From HGM04593 sp964485215 (GTDB taxonomy: Bacteria; Bacteroidota; Bacteroidia; Bacteroidales; Bacteroidaceae): a stretch of DNA of 15,306 nt. The translations under genes were made by a program, and so were the position numbers. The notes under the pieces were generated by a model, which was not told where the DNA came from, made no database searches, and saw nothing but the letters and a program-made list of their open reading frames with translations. The stretch spans positions 1 to 15,306 of the forward strand of contig CAZAIM010000060.1 of the NCBI GenBank assembly GCA_964485215.1, given 5' to 3'. Numbering within the stretch: the stretch's first letter is position 1; every line of letters begins with the position of its first letter. Of the stretch, positions 6,024-14,852 are shown in pieces.

Positions 6024-6695
6024 CTATTCTGCCGTCGTGCTGTCGTGCATCGGGGCTGCCCGGTCTATAACTCTCTCGGCAAATTCAAAATCCTCGGGGT
6101 AGTCTATGTCGATGCCCTCTATGGGGTCGACGATGGCCATATAAGGGTTGAAACCTACGCGTTGGTGTTCCTTGGTCCATAGCTCCTTGCGGAATATGTA
6201 GAATGCGCTTGTTTCGAAGTATACCGGCTCTATTGTCTGGGTGCGCGGTATATCCTTCAGTTCATAATTGAGCGGCTTGCCCTTGTGCCAGCAGAATGTC
6301 TGAATCTTCTGTGCACTGAAAGCCGAGTCATATTCTCCGCTCTTTACCTTCTCAATAGCTGTGGCTATGGTCTCTTCCTTTATGAATGGAGATGTAGTGT
6401 GTCCAAGCATGTATACATCGGCATCGACCTCCTTTAGGAATGCGTCGTATATCTCCTCGCCAAGTGTTTCGTCGCGGTCGAGCCGCTCGCTGCGTTTCAG
6501 GAATTTCACACCGCTTGGCAGGTGGGGAATTACCTCTTCGCTGCTGCAGTATACATAGACCTCGTCAATGCTTTTCACTTTGGCGAGTGTCTCGAGTATA
6601 TACCACATCAGCGGCTTGCCGCCAAGCTGTTTCAGGTTCTTGCCTACAACCCTTTTGCTGTTGAGGCGTATTGGTACGAATGCTACTGTCTTCAT
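6024..6695 (-). CDS. NeuA-like CMP-sugar synthetase (acylneuraminate cytidylyltransferase family)
   Basis: A 223-residue CTP-dependent cytidylyltransferase that would activate a 2-keto acid sugar (sialic, legionaminic, pseudaminic, Kdn or a Kdo-type acid) to its CMP form. Evidence: the N-terminal nucleotide loop PIRLNSKRVVGKNLK (8-22) followed by LGGKPLMWY (24-32), the GHTTSPF motif (98-104, equivalent to QPTSPL of NeuA/PseF), ETSAFYIFRK (161-170), and the C-terminal metal/sugar segment IDIDYPEDFEFAE (195-207). The loop is R-x-x-SKR-x-x-GKN, as in NeuA/PseF, and not the ARxxSxRLPGKPL of KdsB, so this is probably not the standard CMP-Kdo synthetase. It begins 22 bases after kdsD in the same direction and is surely co-transcribed with it. 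Substrate unresolved. Confidence 0.85.
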   Translation of the reverse strand: MKTVAFVPIRLNSKRVVGKNLKQLGGKPLMWYILETLAKVKSIDEVYVYCSSEEVIPHLPSGVKFLKRSERLDRDETLGEEIYDAFLKEVDADVYMLGHTTSPFIKEETIATAIEKVKSGEYDSAFSAQKIQTFCWHKGKPLNYELKDIPRTQTIEPVYFETSAFYIFRKELWTKEHQRVGFNPYMAIVDPIEGIDIDYPEDFEFAERVIDRAAPMHDSTTAE

Positions 6696-6717
6696 TGTGA
6701 AATCTTAAAATTGCGGG

Positions 6718-7665
6718 TCAGAAACAACTGAACGCATCGATAACGCCTACAAGCCTGTCGTTCGCATCAACTACGATGAGCGAGTTTATATTGTACTGAC
6801 GCATAACCTTCTCGGCCTGCGAGAGCTTTGCATCCTCCTTGATGGTCTTGGGATTACTGTTCATAAGATCCTTTACTGTCAGTTCGAAGAAACGGTCCTG
6901 GTCGCGCTGCATTGTACGGCGTATGTCGCCGTCGGTCACCGCACCAAGAATCCTGTCATTCTCAACAACAACTGCAAGTCCCATTTTTGTTCGGCTAATC
7001 TGCAGCAGCGTGTCGCTAATCTTCGATTCGCGTGTGACGATAGGGAGGTTCTCGCTAATCATGTAATCCTTTACCTTTGCAAGCAAGCGTCGGCCAAGCG
7101 AACCGCCCGGATGGAACTTGGCAAAGTCCTTTGCCTTGAAGTTGCGCACAGTCATCAGCGCGCAGGCAATGGCATCGCCCATGGCAAGGGTTGCCGTTGT
7201 CGACGAAGTAGGAGCCAGGTTCAGCGGGCATGCCTCCTTCTTTACCGAGATGTCGAGGTGGCAGTCGGAATACTTTGCCAGCAGCGACTGCGGGTTGCCC
7301 GACATTGATATTATAGGAATCTTGCGGTCTGTGAGCATTGGAATGAACCGGAGCAGCTCATCGGTCTGTCCCGAATTTGAAATTGCCAGAACTACATCGT
7401 CCTCGCAAATCATTCCAAGGTCGCCGTGGAATGCGTCCAACGGGTTTACAAAGAACGCCGGCGTACCGGTGCTTGCCATCGTAGATGCTATCTTGGCACC
7501 TATGTGTCCCGATTTTCCTACTCCTGTTACAATGAGCCTTCCCTTTCTCTCTATGATGAGTTTAACAGCCTTTGTGAAGTTGTCATCGAGCTTGGGTATG
7601 AGGTCCAGAATGGCCTCAGCCTCATCCTGGAAGCACTTTATTGCTACGCTTATTACGTCTGTCAT
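6718..7665 (-). CDS. kdsD: Arabinose-5-phosphate isomerase (KdsD/KpsF/GutQ family)
   Basis: Converts D-ribulose-5-phosphate to D-arabinose-5-phosphate, the first committed step toward Kdo for lipid A core or capsule. The 315 residues contain a SIS sugar-isomerase domain (about 35-190) and two CBS domains (about 200-310). Key motifs: GVGKSGHIGAKIASTMASTG (48-67), PLDAFHGDLGM (75-85), the phosphate-binding SNSGQT (96-101), EACPLNLAPTSST (144-156) and FHPGGSLGRRLL (184-195), which links to the CBS pair. Length is close to E. coli KdsD (328); the C-terminus ends soon after GVID, as is usual in Bacteroidetes homologs. The first gene of a two-gene operon with the NeuA-like synthetase. Confidence 0.92.
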   Translation of the reverse strand: MTDVISVAIKCFQDEAEAILDLIPKLDDNFTKAVKLIIERKGRLIVTGVGKSGHIGAKIASTMASTGTPAFFVNPLDAFHGDLGMICEDDVVLAISNSGQTDELLRFIPMLTDRKIPIISMSGNPQSLLAKYSDCHLDISVKKEACPLNLAPTSSTTATLAMGDAIACALMTVRNFKAKDFAKFHPGGSLGRRLLAKVKDYMISENLPIVTRESKISDTLLQISRTKMGLAVVVENDRILGAVTDGDIRRTMQRDQDRFFELTVKDLMNSNPKTIKEDAKLSQAEKVMRQYNINSLIVVDANDRLVGVIDAFSCF

Positions 7666-7740
7666 ATTGTTTTACTTATAGTTTCCGATTCTTATTCCAA
7701 TGTCTGTGTGCTAATTGCATATCAGTGCATAATAACTGTG

Positions 7741-7768
7741 CGAAGATACGAATAACTTGCGTAAAAAA
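7741..7768 (-). promoter_or_regulatory. Predicted promoter of kdsD and the CMP-sugar synthetase
   Basis: CGAAGATA at 7741-7748 reads TATCTTCG on the minus strand (-7 box). The -33 is only a T-run (complement of 7763-7768). It implies a leader of about 68 nt before the ATG at 7665. The promoter begins 50 bases beyond the terminator of the Sus operon, which should insulate it. Confidence 0.5.
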
Positions 7769-7810
7769 GGAATAATTTCCCCAGGAATATATTCCAAACA
7801 GTTTGTCTTC

Positions 7811-7847
7811 TACAAAAAAATGTCCCGAGCGGTTGCCCGGGACATTT
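7811..7847 (-). terminator. Intrinsic terminator of the SusC-SusD-lipoprotein operon
   Basis: On the minus strand, AAATGTCCCGGGC (complement of 7835-7847), loop AACC and GCTCGGGACATTT (complement of 7818-7830) make a 13-bp stem with one G-U pair, followed by a run of T (complement of 7814-7820). A strong rho-independent terminator, 22 bases after the lipoprotein stop codon. Confidence 0.92.
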
Positions 7848-7869
7848 GAATATCAAGTTGTTGGGATTA

Positions 7870-9741
7870 TTAAATCTCAGCCTCCTGAAGCTTAAGGAAT
7901 GGGTTATCAATCTTCTTGAAGCGTGTAACCTTGCCCATAGCCTTAGCATTAGTATTGAACTCTGCGTTAAAACGAGCTGCTGCGCTTCTTGCTGCTGCAG
8001 CACCCTCAGGCAGGGTTTCAATCAAATTGCTCATGTCAAGAGCAAATGCACCATTGGTGTTAGCATAGTATGCTTTGCTACCTAAAGCTATCAACAGACC
8101 CTCTGTCGGGAATGTTATTACACCGTCGGCGTAAACACCGCAAACACCAGCTTCCTTAGCGTCTTCCTTGGTTGCACCCTGAGAATTAGCAAGGTACCAT
8201 GCCATTGAAGTTATCTCCATAAGGCCGTTCTCCGCAATGTCACAGCCTGTGCTCTGCCAGCCTTCAATCCAAACACCCTCCGGGTCTGTTGCATCGATTT
8301 CGATGTAGCTGCCCTCTTTATATGAAGTTGCATAAGGATACATTGGGAATTCAGGACCGTATGGGTCTACCATACGGAAGAGACCCGGCTGCTCTTTATT
8401 CTCAAGTACCTCTACGTAGTATGACATTGGGCTATTGCCGAACAAAGACAGAACGATGTCGTCTGTGTACACTGCATAACCGAGTGACTCCCAAGGATTG
8501 CTGTCACCGGCTACCCAGAACTCGAACTCCGCAGAAGAAGCCTCAACTGCATTATCCTCAGCGTCGAATGTAATGGCAATTGCTCTGTATTTGCCGCTCT
8601 CAGCAATAGGATAAGCGTAGAAACCGGCTTCGGTCAATGTGTCGCAAGGAACAGTACCGGTGAGCATGCCCTGGATTGTTGCATTTGCATCCTCATCTGC
8701 GCTAACAACAGTCATAAGATACTTTGCAACATCAACACCCTTTGTTGTAGATATTATAGCGTTGTTTACACCGTTGTTGTCAACATAGTTACCTTTGTAT
8801 TCCATCTTCAAGCTGTAGTCGGGGATGTAGAAGCCATCGAGCTGCACGGTCTCTTCTCCATAGGCAAAGTAACCGCTTGCTGCAGAACCAAGACTTGCAT
8901 CAACATAATAGATAAGAGAGAGTGTGAAAAGACCTCTTTCTGCATCATATGTACATGGGAAGTTCTCGTAGGTTCTTTCGATGATGTTTCCGTTATCATC
9001 CTTCATGTTGAACGGATAATTAACAACGTCTGACACAAATACAGGGCCATAAGTGGTGTTGTCGAGGAAGTAGTGACCGGCAGGAACTGAGCAGTTGCCT
9101 GTAGACTTGTCTAATTCAACAACGATATCGCTACCTGCGCCAATTTCTGTAGTGCAGAGCAGGTACTGAACTTTGTTCTTTTCAATCATGTGCTCTCTGT
9201 ACTTTACAGGAATTTTAAAACTTCCACCTAAATACAAAGAGTAGTTGTATGTACCAGATGTTTCAGTCCACTTGCTCCAAGGTGCAGGAACACCGGCCTT
9301 GAATGCCAAAGATGCATAGCCGTAAGGTGTTGTAACAGCCTCGTCAAATGCAAGGTTGATGTTGTGATAAACCTCATATTCGAGTTCTGCGCCCTCCTTT
9401 ACTGTGACAGTGTACACAGCTTCTGTTGCTTCGTCGGCAAACTCAACTGTGGCCGGGAAGTCGAACACGGTGTTTGCAAGGCTGTCGGCTGTAGCATATA
9501 CTTTGTATTCTTCAGCCCCTGCTGCTGCAGTGCGGCCAACAATAATATCGAAAGATTTTGCCTCTTTGGCGAGGTCAATCTGCTGAGCGTTCTCATTTGA
9601 GAAATAAACCTTAGGTGTACCGTCTGTGGTCTCTTCCTCGAGAGAGTTTATCGAACGTGTGGGGGATTCTTCACACGAACTTATTGTTATCATTGCTATT
9701 AATGAGAACAATATACCAAAAGAATATTTTATTGTTTTCAT
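7870..9741 (-). CDS. SusE-position surface lipoprotein of a Sus-type operon
   Basis: A 623-residue predicted surface lipoprotein, third gene of the Sus-like operon, where SusE/SusF-type glycan-binding proteins normally sit. Lipobox ISSC with Cys23 followed by EES fits the acidic export signal of Bacteroidetes surface lipoproteins. After a linker, residues about 43-148 read as a Calx-beta/BACON-like beta-sandwich (repeated FxATVEF, YTVTVKEG and YEVYHNINLAF patterns). Two stretches beginning PW (154-308 and 416-553) have similar beta-rich make-up, with an Ig/Fn3-like strand-rich part between (about 310-410, ending EFEFWV). The C-terminus (580-623) is Ala- and Lys-rich and not beta-like. No catalytic signature is visible; binding of the imported ligand at the cell surface is the likely role. 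The start is 17 bases after the susD stop. Ligand unknown. Confidence 0.8.
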   Translation of the reverse strand: MKTIKYSFGILFSLIAMITISSCEESPTRSINSLEEETTDGTPKVYFSNENAQQIDLAKEAKSFDIIVGRTAAAGAEEYKVYATADSLANTVFDFPATVEFADEATEAVYTVTVKEGAELEYEVYHNINLAFDEAVTTPYGYASLAFKAGVPAPWSKWTETSGTYNYSLYLGGSFKIPVKYREHMIEKNKVQYLLCTTEIGAGSDIVVELDKSTGNCSVPAGHYFLDNTTYGPVFVSDVVNYPFNMKDDNGNIIERTYENFPCTYDAERGLFTLSLIYYVDASLGSAASGYFAYGEETVQLDGFYIPDYSLKMEYKGNYVDNNGVNNAIISTTKGVDVAKYLMTVVSADEDANATIQGMLTGTVPCDTLTEAGFYAYPIAESGKYRAIAITFDAEDNAVEASSAEFEFWVAGDSNPWESLGYAVYTDDIVLSLFGNSPMSYYVEVLENKEQPGLFRMVDPYGPEFPMYPYATSYKEGSYIEIDATDPEGVWIEGWQSTGCDIAENGLMEITSMAWYLANSQGATKEDAKEAGVCGVYADGVITFPTEGLLIALGSKAYYANTNGAFALDMSNLIETLPEGAAAARSAAARFNAEFNTNAKAMGKVTRFKKIDNPFLKLQEAEI

Positions 9742-9758
9742 ATTTCTCTCAATTTAAA

Positions 9759-11363
9759 TTAGTTGCCTGTCCAAGGTGTATACTTGCCTGTCGGGTCGGG
9801 GTTCTCCCAGCCTTCGATAGCCCTGTTGTTGTTCTTCTCGGTAAGAACGATACAGTAGTTCATCCATGCAGGACGGCCGTTTGTGTTGTACTGGCGTGCA
9901 GCATCAACATTTGTGCCTTCGTAACCACGTGTAACGCTCATGTCGAGACGCTTGATGTCGAAGAATGTCAAGCCCTCGCCCCAAAGCTCTACGCGCTTCT
10001 GGAACACGATTTCGTCGATAGCCTCAACGTTTGGCTTAACCATGTACTCAGGGTCGCGGTAAGTTGTCATGAAGTTCTCAAGGAGTGCGATACCTTCACC
10101 CGGAGCAATGTGCTCGGCAGCCTCTGCCTCAATGAAGTACATCTCCTCGATACGCATGATAGGGTAAGATGTAGATGAACCTACAGAATATTCCTGTGTG
10201 TTACCTGCATTAGGACGGAACTTGATAGCTGTGTACTCGGGCAGATCGGCTGCGAACTCTGCGTCAATGTAAGGTACAGAGCTCTCGAGAGCGTGGCCCT
10301 CTGGAGCCTTGAACATGAGCTTGCGGAAGTCGCTGTTGCCGATGCGGTTGTACATTGCAGCGTCAATCATAGAGACTGCACCGGCTGCGCTGTAGCCGTA
10401 CTGTGCCTCAGGAGACATCCATGATGCCCAGTTTAAGATACCGGTCTTAACGACAGCATCTTCCTTCTGTGTGGTAGAAGCCCACATCCAAGGAGCCGGC
10501 TGGTTGAAGCCATCTGTTGTGCTCAAGCACTCCTCCTTAGTCATTACGTGGCCGCTGTTGTTGTCGATTGCGAGACGTGCATAGGTTTTTGCGTTCTCAT
10601 AATCGCCAATCCACAAGTAAAGGCGTGCCTTCAAACCGTAAACAGCATCGAGGTGAGGAAGAACCTTCTCGCTGAATGGCAGGTTTACGATGTTCTTCTC
10701 TGCATTGTCGAGGTCGTTGAGGATGAACACGACCATAGAATCACGGTGTACGCGTGGGTTGTTGCGTGCCATCTCCTCAGTTGTCTTCTCGCTTACAATG
10801 GGCACAGTGTAGTATGTTACGTCAATAGTGTCGTTCTTTACACCTGTAGTAACCTCATTTGGGAGGAACTCGTACATCTGTGCGAGGTCAAGGTAAGCAA
10901 GGGCACGGTAAGCCTGTGCCGCACCGAGCATACCCAACTGGTTTGGAGTTGCGTTCTCGGGGTTTACTGCAGCGATAACGTTGTTTGCTGTCTGAACCAG
11001 TTTCCAGTAGTAGTTCCATACATACTGGGTGTTTGCACTGTTTTCGCCCTGGTTCTTGTTGGCACCCCAAGATGAGTACCAGTCGTAACCTGTTGCAACA
11101 ACTGTCATGTCGCCTGTCATAACGTCACGGATGTGCATCTGTGAACCGTAACCCCACTCATAGTGGTTGCCGGCTACAGTTTCAGCATCGTTGATGAATG
11201 CCGGCATAGCCCAAAGCATAGCCTCGGTAGCCTTTGCTGAAGCACCGAGCTGCTCCTTGGTGGCGGCATTTGTAGGGAATGTCTCATCGATACAGCTTGT
11301 TGTTGTGAACAATGAAGCTGCACAGAACATACCTGCAAATATTTTAGTTATGTTAGTCTTCAT
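9759..11363 (-). CDS. SusD/RagB-family nutrient-binding outer-membrane lipoprotein
   Basis: A 534-residue SusD-like lipoprotein, the lid that captures ligand at the mouth of a SusC channel. N-terminal lipobox TTSC with Cys24 is followed by IDETFPTNAATKEQL, typical of the family start. TPR-like helical segments include YWKLVQTANNVIAAV, LGMLGAAQAYRALAYLDLAQMYEFLP and VYGLKARLYLWIGDYENAKTYARLAID; the C-terminal domain has the diagnostic YPIMRIEEMYFIEAEA and ELWGEGLTFFDIKRL segments, which match the SusD_RagB region. It starts 20 bases after the SusC stop. The relatively short AGNT...YSVGSSTSYP loop before RIEEMYF is normal. The ligand cannot be read from the sequence. Confidence 0.95.
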   Translation of the reverse strand: MKTNITKIFAGMFCAASLFTTTSCIDETFPTNAATKEQLGASAKATEAMLWAMPAFINDAETVAGNHYEWGYGSQMHIRDVMTGDMTVVATGYDWYSSWGANKNQGENSANTQYVWNYYWKLVQTANNVIAAVNPENATPNQLGMLGAAQAYRALAYLDLAQMYEFLPNEVTTGVKNDTIDVTYYTVPIVSEKTTEEMARNNPRVHRDSMVVFILNDLDNAEKNIVNLPFSEKVLPHLDAVYGLKARLYLWIGDYENAKTYARLAIDNNSGHVMTKEECLSTTDGFNQPAPWMWASTTQKEDAVVKTGILNWASWMSPEAQYGYSAAGAVSMIDAAMYNRIGNSDFRKLMFKAPEGHALESSVPYIDAEFAADLPEYTAIKFRPNAGNTQEYSVGSSTSYPIMRIEEMYFIEAEAAEHIAPGEGIALLENFMTTYRDPEYMVKPNVEAIDEIVFQKRVELWGEGLTFFDIKRLDMSVTRGYEGTNVDAARQYNTNGRPAWMNYCIVLTEKNNNRAIEGWENPDPTGKYTPWTGN

Positions 11364-11383
11364 ATTATTCTCTTTTTAATTTA

Positions 11384-14300
11384 TTAGAATGTTAATGTTA
11401 CACCACCGGAGATTGTGCGGATAGGAGCATAGTATGAACCGGTAACAGAACCAGTGATGCTCTGGCGTGGGTCAAGACCCTGACGCTTTGACCATACGCA
11501 TACGTTGTCTGCAGCAACATACAAACGCAGTTTCTCAACGCCAATCTTCTTTGTAACCATCTTAGGCAATGTGTAGCCGAAGTTGATGTTGTTGATGCTC
11601 AGGTATGATGCATCTGTCAAGAAACGGTCTGATGTACCTGCTGTGTAAGAGTCGTCGAACTGGAAGCGTGGAATGTTGCTGTCGTTGTCGGCTGTCCAAG
11701 CGTTAAGAACGTCTTTGTGGATGTTTGTACCTCTTGATGTAGAGGTAGGTGCTGCCATCAGGCCTGCATAGTCGCTGTCATATACCTGACCGCCAATCTG
11801 GAATGCGAAGTCGATAGAGAAATCGAAGCCCTTCCATGCGAATGAGGTACCGAAACCACCGTATGCATCGGGCAGAGCTGTTCCGCAGAGGTAGTAGCTT
11901 GCATCGGCATACTCAGTTGTAGTCTCGCGACCCTTCTCCATAACCGGAATCTTGTTGCCGTTATCGTCGAGCTTTGGAGCACCGTTCTCCATCTCCCACA
12001 TAAGGTTGCCGTCAGCATCTGTAGCCTGACGCTCCCAGTTCTTCCACCACATTGACTTGCCTGTCTCGGGGTCAACACCGGCATACTTTCTCATGTGGAA
12101 TGTGTAGAGAGCACAGTCCTCACCATAGAAGTAGCTGCCGCTTGAGTAACCACCCTTGCCGTCAACGACCATAGTCTTACGCTCCTCGGGGAGGTATGAA
12201 ATCTCGTTCTTGTATGATGTCAGGTTAAGGTTAACGTTCCACTCGAAGTCCTTTGTCTTGATAGGAGTAGCCTTCAAATCGAGCTCGATACCCTTGTTGG
12301 TCATGTCACCAACGTTGGCATAGTAGCTTGTGTAACCGAATGAAGGTGACAACGGGAATGAGAAGAGCATATCGGTTGTCTTACGTGTAAAGAAGTCGAT
12401 AGAACCGCTGATGCGTCCGCGGAACAGGTCGAAGTCGAAACCGATGTTGAAGTTACCCTGTTTCTCCCAAGAGATATCCTTCTTTCCGTATGTGCTCGGA
12501 GTTGTTGCAGGGTGGCCCGATGAGTTTACGATGTCGCTGAGAGAGGTGTAGCGGTAGTTACCAATCTGGTCGTTACCCTGCTCACCGTAAGATGCCTTGA
12601 ACTTCAAGAGGTCTACCCATTTAGCCTTGAAGAAGTTCTCCTTAGAGATAACCCAAGCGATACCTGCTGACCAGAAGTCACCCCAACGGTTGTCCTTGTG
12701 GAAGCGTGAAGAGGCGTCGCGGCGGTATGATGCAGAGAGGTGGTAGCGGCCGTCGTAATCGTACATGATACGTCCGAAGTAACCTTCTGTGTTATAGTCT
12801 GTTACATAAGAGTTTCCGCTCTTGTCGGTAACGGCACCTGCAAGTTCGCTGTTGTTCGGGTCGAACTGGTTGCTCTTTGAAGCATAGAGGTAGTAGTACT
12901 TGTTTCTGTAGTACTCGTGACCAATCATTGCAGAAATGTTGTTGCTGCCGAATGAATCCTCCCAGTTCAACAACTGCTGGTGGTTCCAGGAGATTGTACG
13001 TGAGTGAGCCTTGTCGACCATACCGTTAGAGCTTGCGTAAGAACCGTAGTAAGGGTTGGTTGTAGCTGTAGAACGTGTCTCGTCAACATTTACACCGCTT
13101 GTCCAAGTGAACTTGAAGTTCTTGAGGAATGTTACCTCTGCAAAACCGGTAGCATTGAATGCGTTACCCTCGGCATTGTTTATGTCGAGCTGGTTTGAAG
13201 AGTAGGGGTTACCGCCGGGGAGGAAAGGACGTACGAAACCTGCGTTCTCGCCATCACCGTAGTCATAACGCTTGAAACCGTTTTCATCGCGGATGATGTT
13301 GCCCTGAGCGTCACGGATGTAAAGAGGATAGATTGGGGCAATCTGTGTTGCATAAGCAAAGATGTTGGCTGATGAACCTGATGAACCGTCCTCGCCAAGT
13401 GAGTTGGCATCGAAGTGTGTGTAAGCGGTGTTGGCACCAACCTTCAACCAGTTCTTTACCTTGTACTCAGCCTTCAGACGTGCTGCAAGACGCTCATAGT
13501 TTGAGCTTGCAGTGATACCTTCGTTGTCGAGGTAGTTTACTGAAGCGTAGAAAGATGACTTGTCGTTACCGGCTGTGATGTTCAGGTTGTACTCCTGACG
13601 GAAACTGTTGTCGTATGCCTCGTCCATGTAGTCATCGGGTGTCATCCAGTACTGCTGACCGTTGTATGTGAGAATGCTACCGAGTGTTGCGTTAGGGTTG
13701 AGTCTTCCGTTTGTACCAATGAGGAACTGACCCTCGGGTACTGTATAAACGTTAAGGCCGAGACCGTAGCTGCTTGAACCCACCATGAGGGCGTTAGCCT
13801 GTGTGTGAGCCGAAGCTGCATCGTAGCCCTTCTCGTTCATAAGGTAGCTGTTCAATGCGCCATAGTAAACCTCGTAGTACTGTCCGGGGTTCTTGATGTA
13901 GTCGTAATCCTCTGTAGCACGTGAGTTAGAACCCCACTTTGCATCGAAAGTAACACGGGCAGAACCGCTCTGTCCCTTCTTGGTGGTAATCATGATGACA
14001 CCATTTGCACCACGTGCACCATAGAGGGCGTTGGAAGCAGCATCCTTCAGCACTGTCATAGACTCGATATCCTGTGAGTTGATGTTGTTCATGTCACCAT
14101 CGTAGGGAGCACCGTCAAGAATTACAAGAGGAGCATTACCTGCGTTGATTGATGAAATACCACGCACGCGGATAGTTGGAGTTGTGGCACCGGGCTGACC
14201 CGAAGCGTTTGTCAACTGCACACCGGCCATCTTACCCTGGAGGGCGTTTGCTGCGTTTGAGCTCTGAATCTTGCCGATTTCCTCTGACTTAACGACAGCT

Positions 14301-14668
14301 GCCGAACCGGTAAACTGTGACTTTTTTGCTGTACCGTAGGCAACAACCATAACCTCGTCGAGAGCCAAGCCGTCCTCAACAAGAACGATCTTCATAGGCT
14401 TGCCTCTGAGAATGTGTACCTCCTGAGTTGTCATACCCATATATGACACGCGGAGTGTTGTTGCAGAAGCGGGTACGTTTTCAATTGTAAAATTACCCTC
14501 AGCATCTGTATTAGCACCGTAGCTGGTACCCAATACAAGAACAGAGGCTCCGATAACAGGCTCGCCGTCTGTCTCTGAGTAAACTTTACCAGAGACTGTC
14601 TGGTTTTGCGCTGTTGCCATGCCTATACCCATGCAGATAAAGGCCAATAGAAATAGCACTCTTTTCAT
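11384..14668 (-). CDS. SusC/RagA-family TonB-dependent outer-membrane transporter
   Basis: A 1094-residue TonB-dependent importer that works with the SusD-like lid just downstream. Signal peptide about 1-20 (MKRVLFLLAFICMGIGMATA, mature start near Gln21). Then a carboxypeptidase-regulatory-like domain (about 22-105: VSGKVYSETDGEPVIGASV and DAEGNFTIENVP), the conserved linker DEVMVVAYGTAKKSQFTGSA (about 104-123), a plug (about 124-235, with LQGKMAGVQL, PTIRVRGISSINAGNAPLVI and ALYGARGANGVIMITTKKG), and a beta-barrel ending in aromatic GGVTLTF. No N-terminal FecR-interacting extension is seen, so control by a dedicated anti-sigma system is not indicated. First gene of the operon, with a predicted promoter at 14754-14784 and a 24-bp dyad farther upstream. 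Confidence 0.96.
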   Translation of the reverse strand: MKRVLFLLAFICMGIGMATAQNQTVSGKVYSETDGEPVIGASVLVLGTSYGANTDAEGNFTIENVPASATTLRVSYMGMTTQEVHILRGKPMKIVLVEDGLALDEVMVVAYGTAKKSQFTGSAAVVKSEEIGKIQSSNAANALQGKMAGVQLTNASGQPGATTPTIRVRGISSINAGNAPLVILDGAPYDGDMNNINSQDIESMTVLKDAASNALYGARGANGVIMITTKKGQSGSARVTFDAKWGSNSRATEDYDYIKNPGQYYEVYYGALNSYLMNEKGYDAASAHTQANALMVGSSSYGLGLNVYTVPEGQFLIGTNGRLNPNATLGSILTYNGQQYWMTPDDYMDEAYDNSFRQEYNLNITAGNDKSSFYASVNYLDNEGITASSNYERLAARLKAEYKVKNWLKVGANTAYTHFDANSLGEDGSSGSSANIFAYATQIAPIYPLYIRDAQGNIIRDENGFKRYDYGDGENAGFVRPFLPGGNPYSSNQLDINNAEGNAFNATGFAEVTFLKNFKFTWTSGVNVDETRSTATTNPYYGSYASSNGMVDKAHSRTISWNHQQLLNWEDSFGSNNISAMIGHEYYRNKYYYLYASKSNQFDPNNSELAGAVTDKSGNSYVTDYNTEGYFGRIMYDYDGRYHLSASYRRDASSRFHKDNRWGDFWSAGIAWVISKENFFKAKWVDLLKFKASYGEQGNDQIGNYRYTSLSDIVNSSGHPATTPSTYGKKDISWEKQGNFNIGFDFDLFRGRISGSIDFFTRKTTDMLFSFPLSPSFGYTSYYANVGDMTNKGIELDLKATPIKTKDFEWNVNLNLTSYKNEISYLPEERKTMVVDGKGGYSSGSYFYGEDCALYTFHMRKYAGVDPETGKSMWWKNWERQATDADGNLMWEMENGAPKLDDNGNKIPVMEKGRETTTEYADASYYLCGTALPDAYGGFGTSFAWKGFDFSIDFAFQIGGQVYDSDYAGLMAAPTSTSRGTNIHKDVLNAWTADNDSNIPRFQFDDSYTAGTSDRFLTDASYLSINNINFGYTLPKMVTKKIGVEKLRLYVAADNVCVWSKRQGLDPRQSITGSVTGSYYAPIRTISGGVTLTF

Positions 14669-14753
14669 AACAATGAATTTAAGTTAATAAAAATAAAGTA
14701 ATTATGTCTTTTTGTTAATATCCAAAACTGTAGAATAATGGAAATTAATGGCG

Positions 14754-14784
14754 CGAAGATACAACTTTTAATATAAAGATTAAA
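14754..14784 (-). promoter_or_regulatory. Predicted promoter of the SusC operon
   Basis: CGAAGATA at 14754-14761 is TATCTTCG on the minus strand (-7), and TAAA at 14781-14784 reads TTTA (-33-like), 19 bases apart, the usual Bacteroidetes spacing. The start would be near 14747, giving an A/T-rich 5' leader of about 79 nt before the ATG at 14668. Confidence 0.6.
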
Positions 14785-14852
14785 ATAAGTTAAGCCTTTT
14801 TTTTCAACAATAGTGTTAAAATGTTGCCAAAACAGGATATTTGTCTGCTTTT

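Noticed and set aside
6024..6695. Standard CMP-Kdo synthetase (KdsB)
   Set aside because: The N-terminal loop and the TTSPF motif match NeuA/PseF rather than the ARxxSxRLPGKPL and GDEP motifs of KdsB.
7118..7681. 187-codon plus-strand frame opposite kdsD
   Set aside because: Antisense to a well-supported enzyme with conserved motifs; no domain or upstream signal.
10548..11075. 175-codon plus-strand frame opposite susD
   Set aside because: Cys/Val-rich product typical of the reverse complement of helical coding DNA; no start signals.
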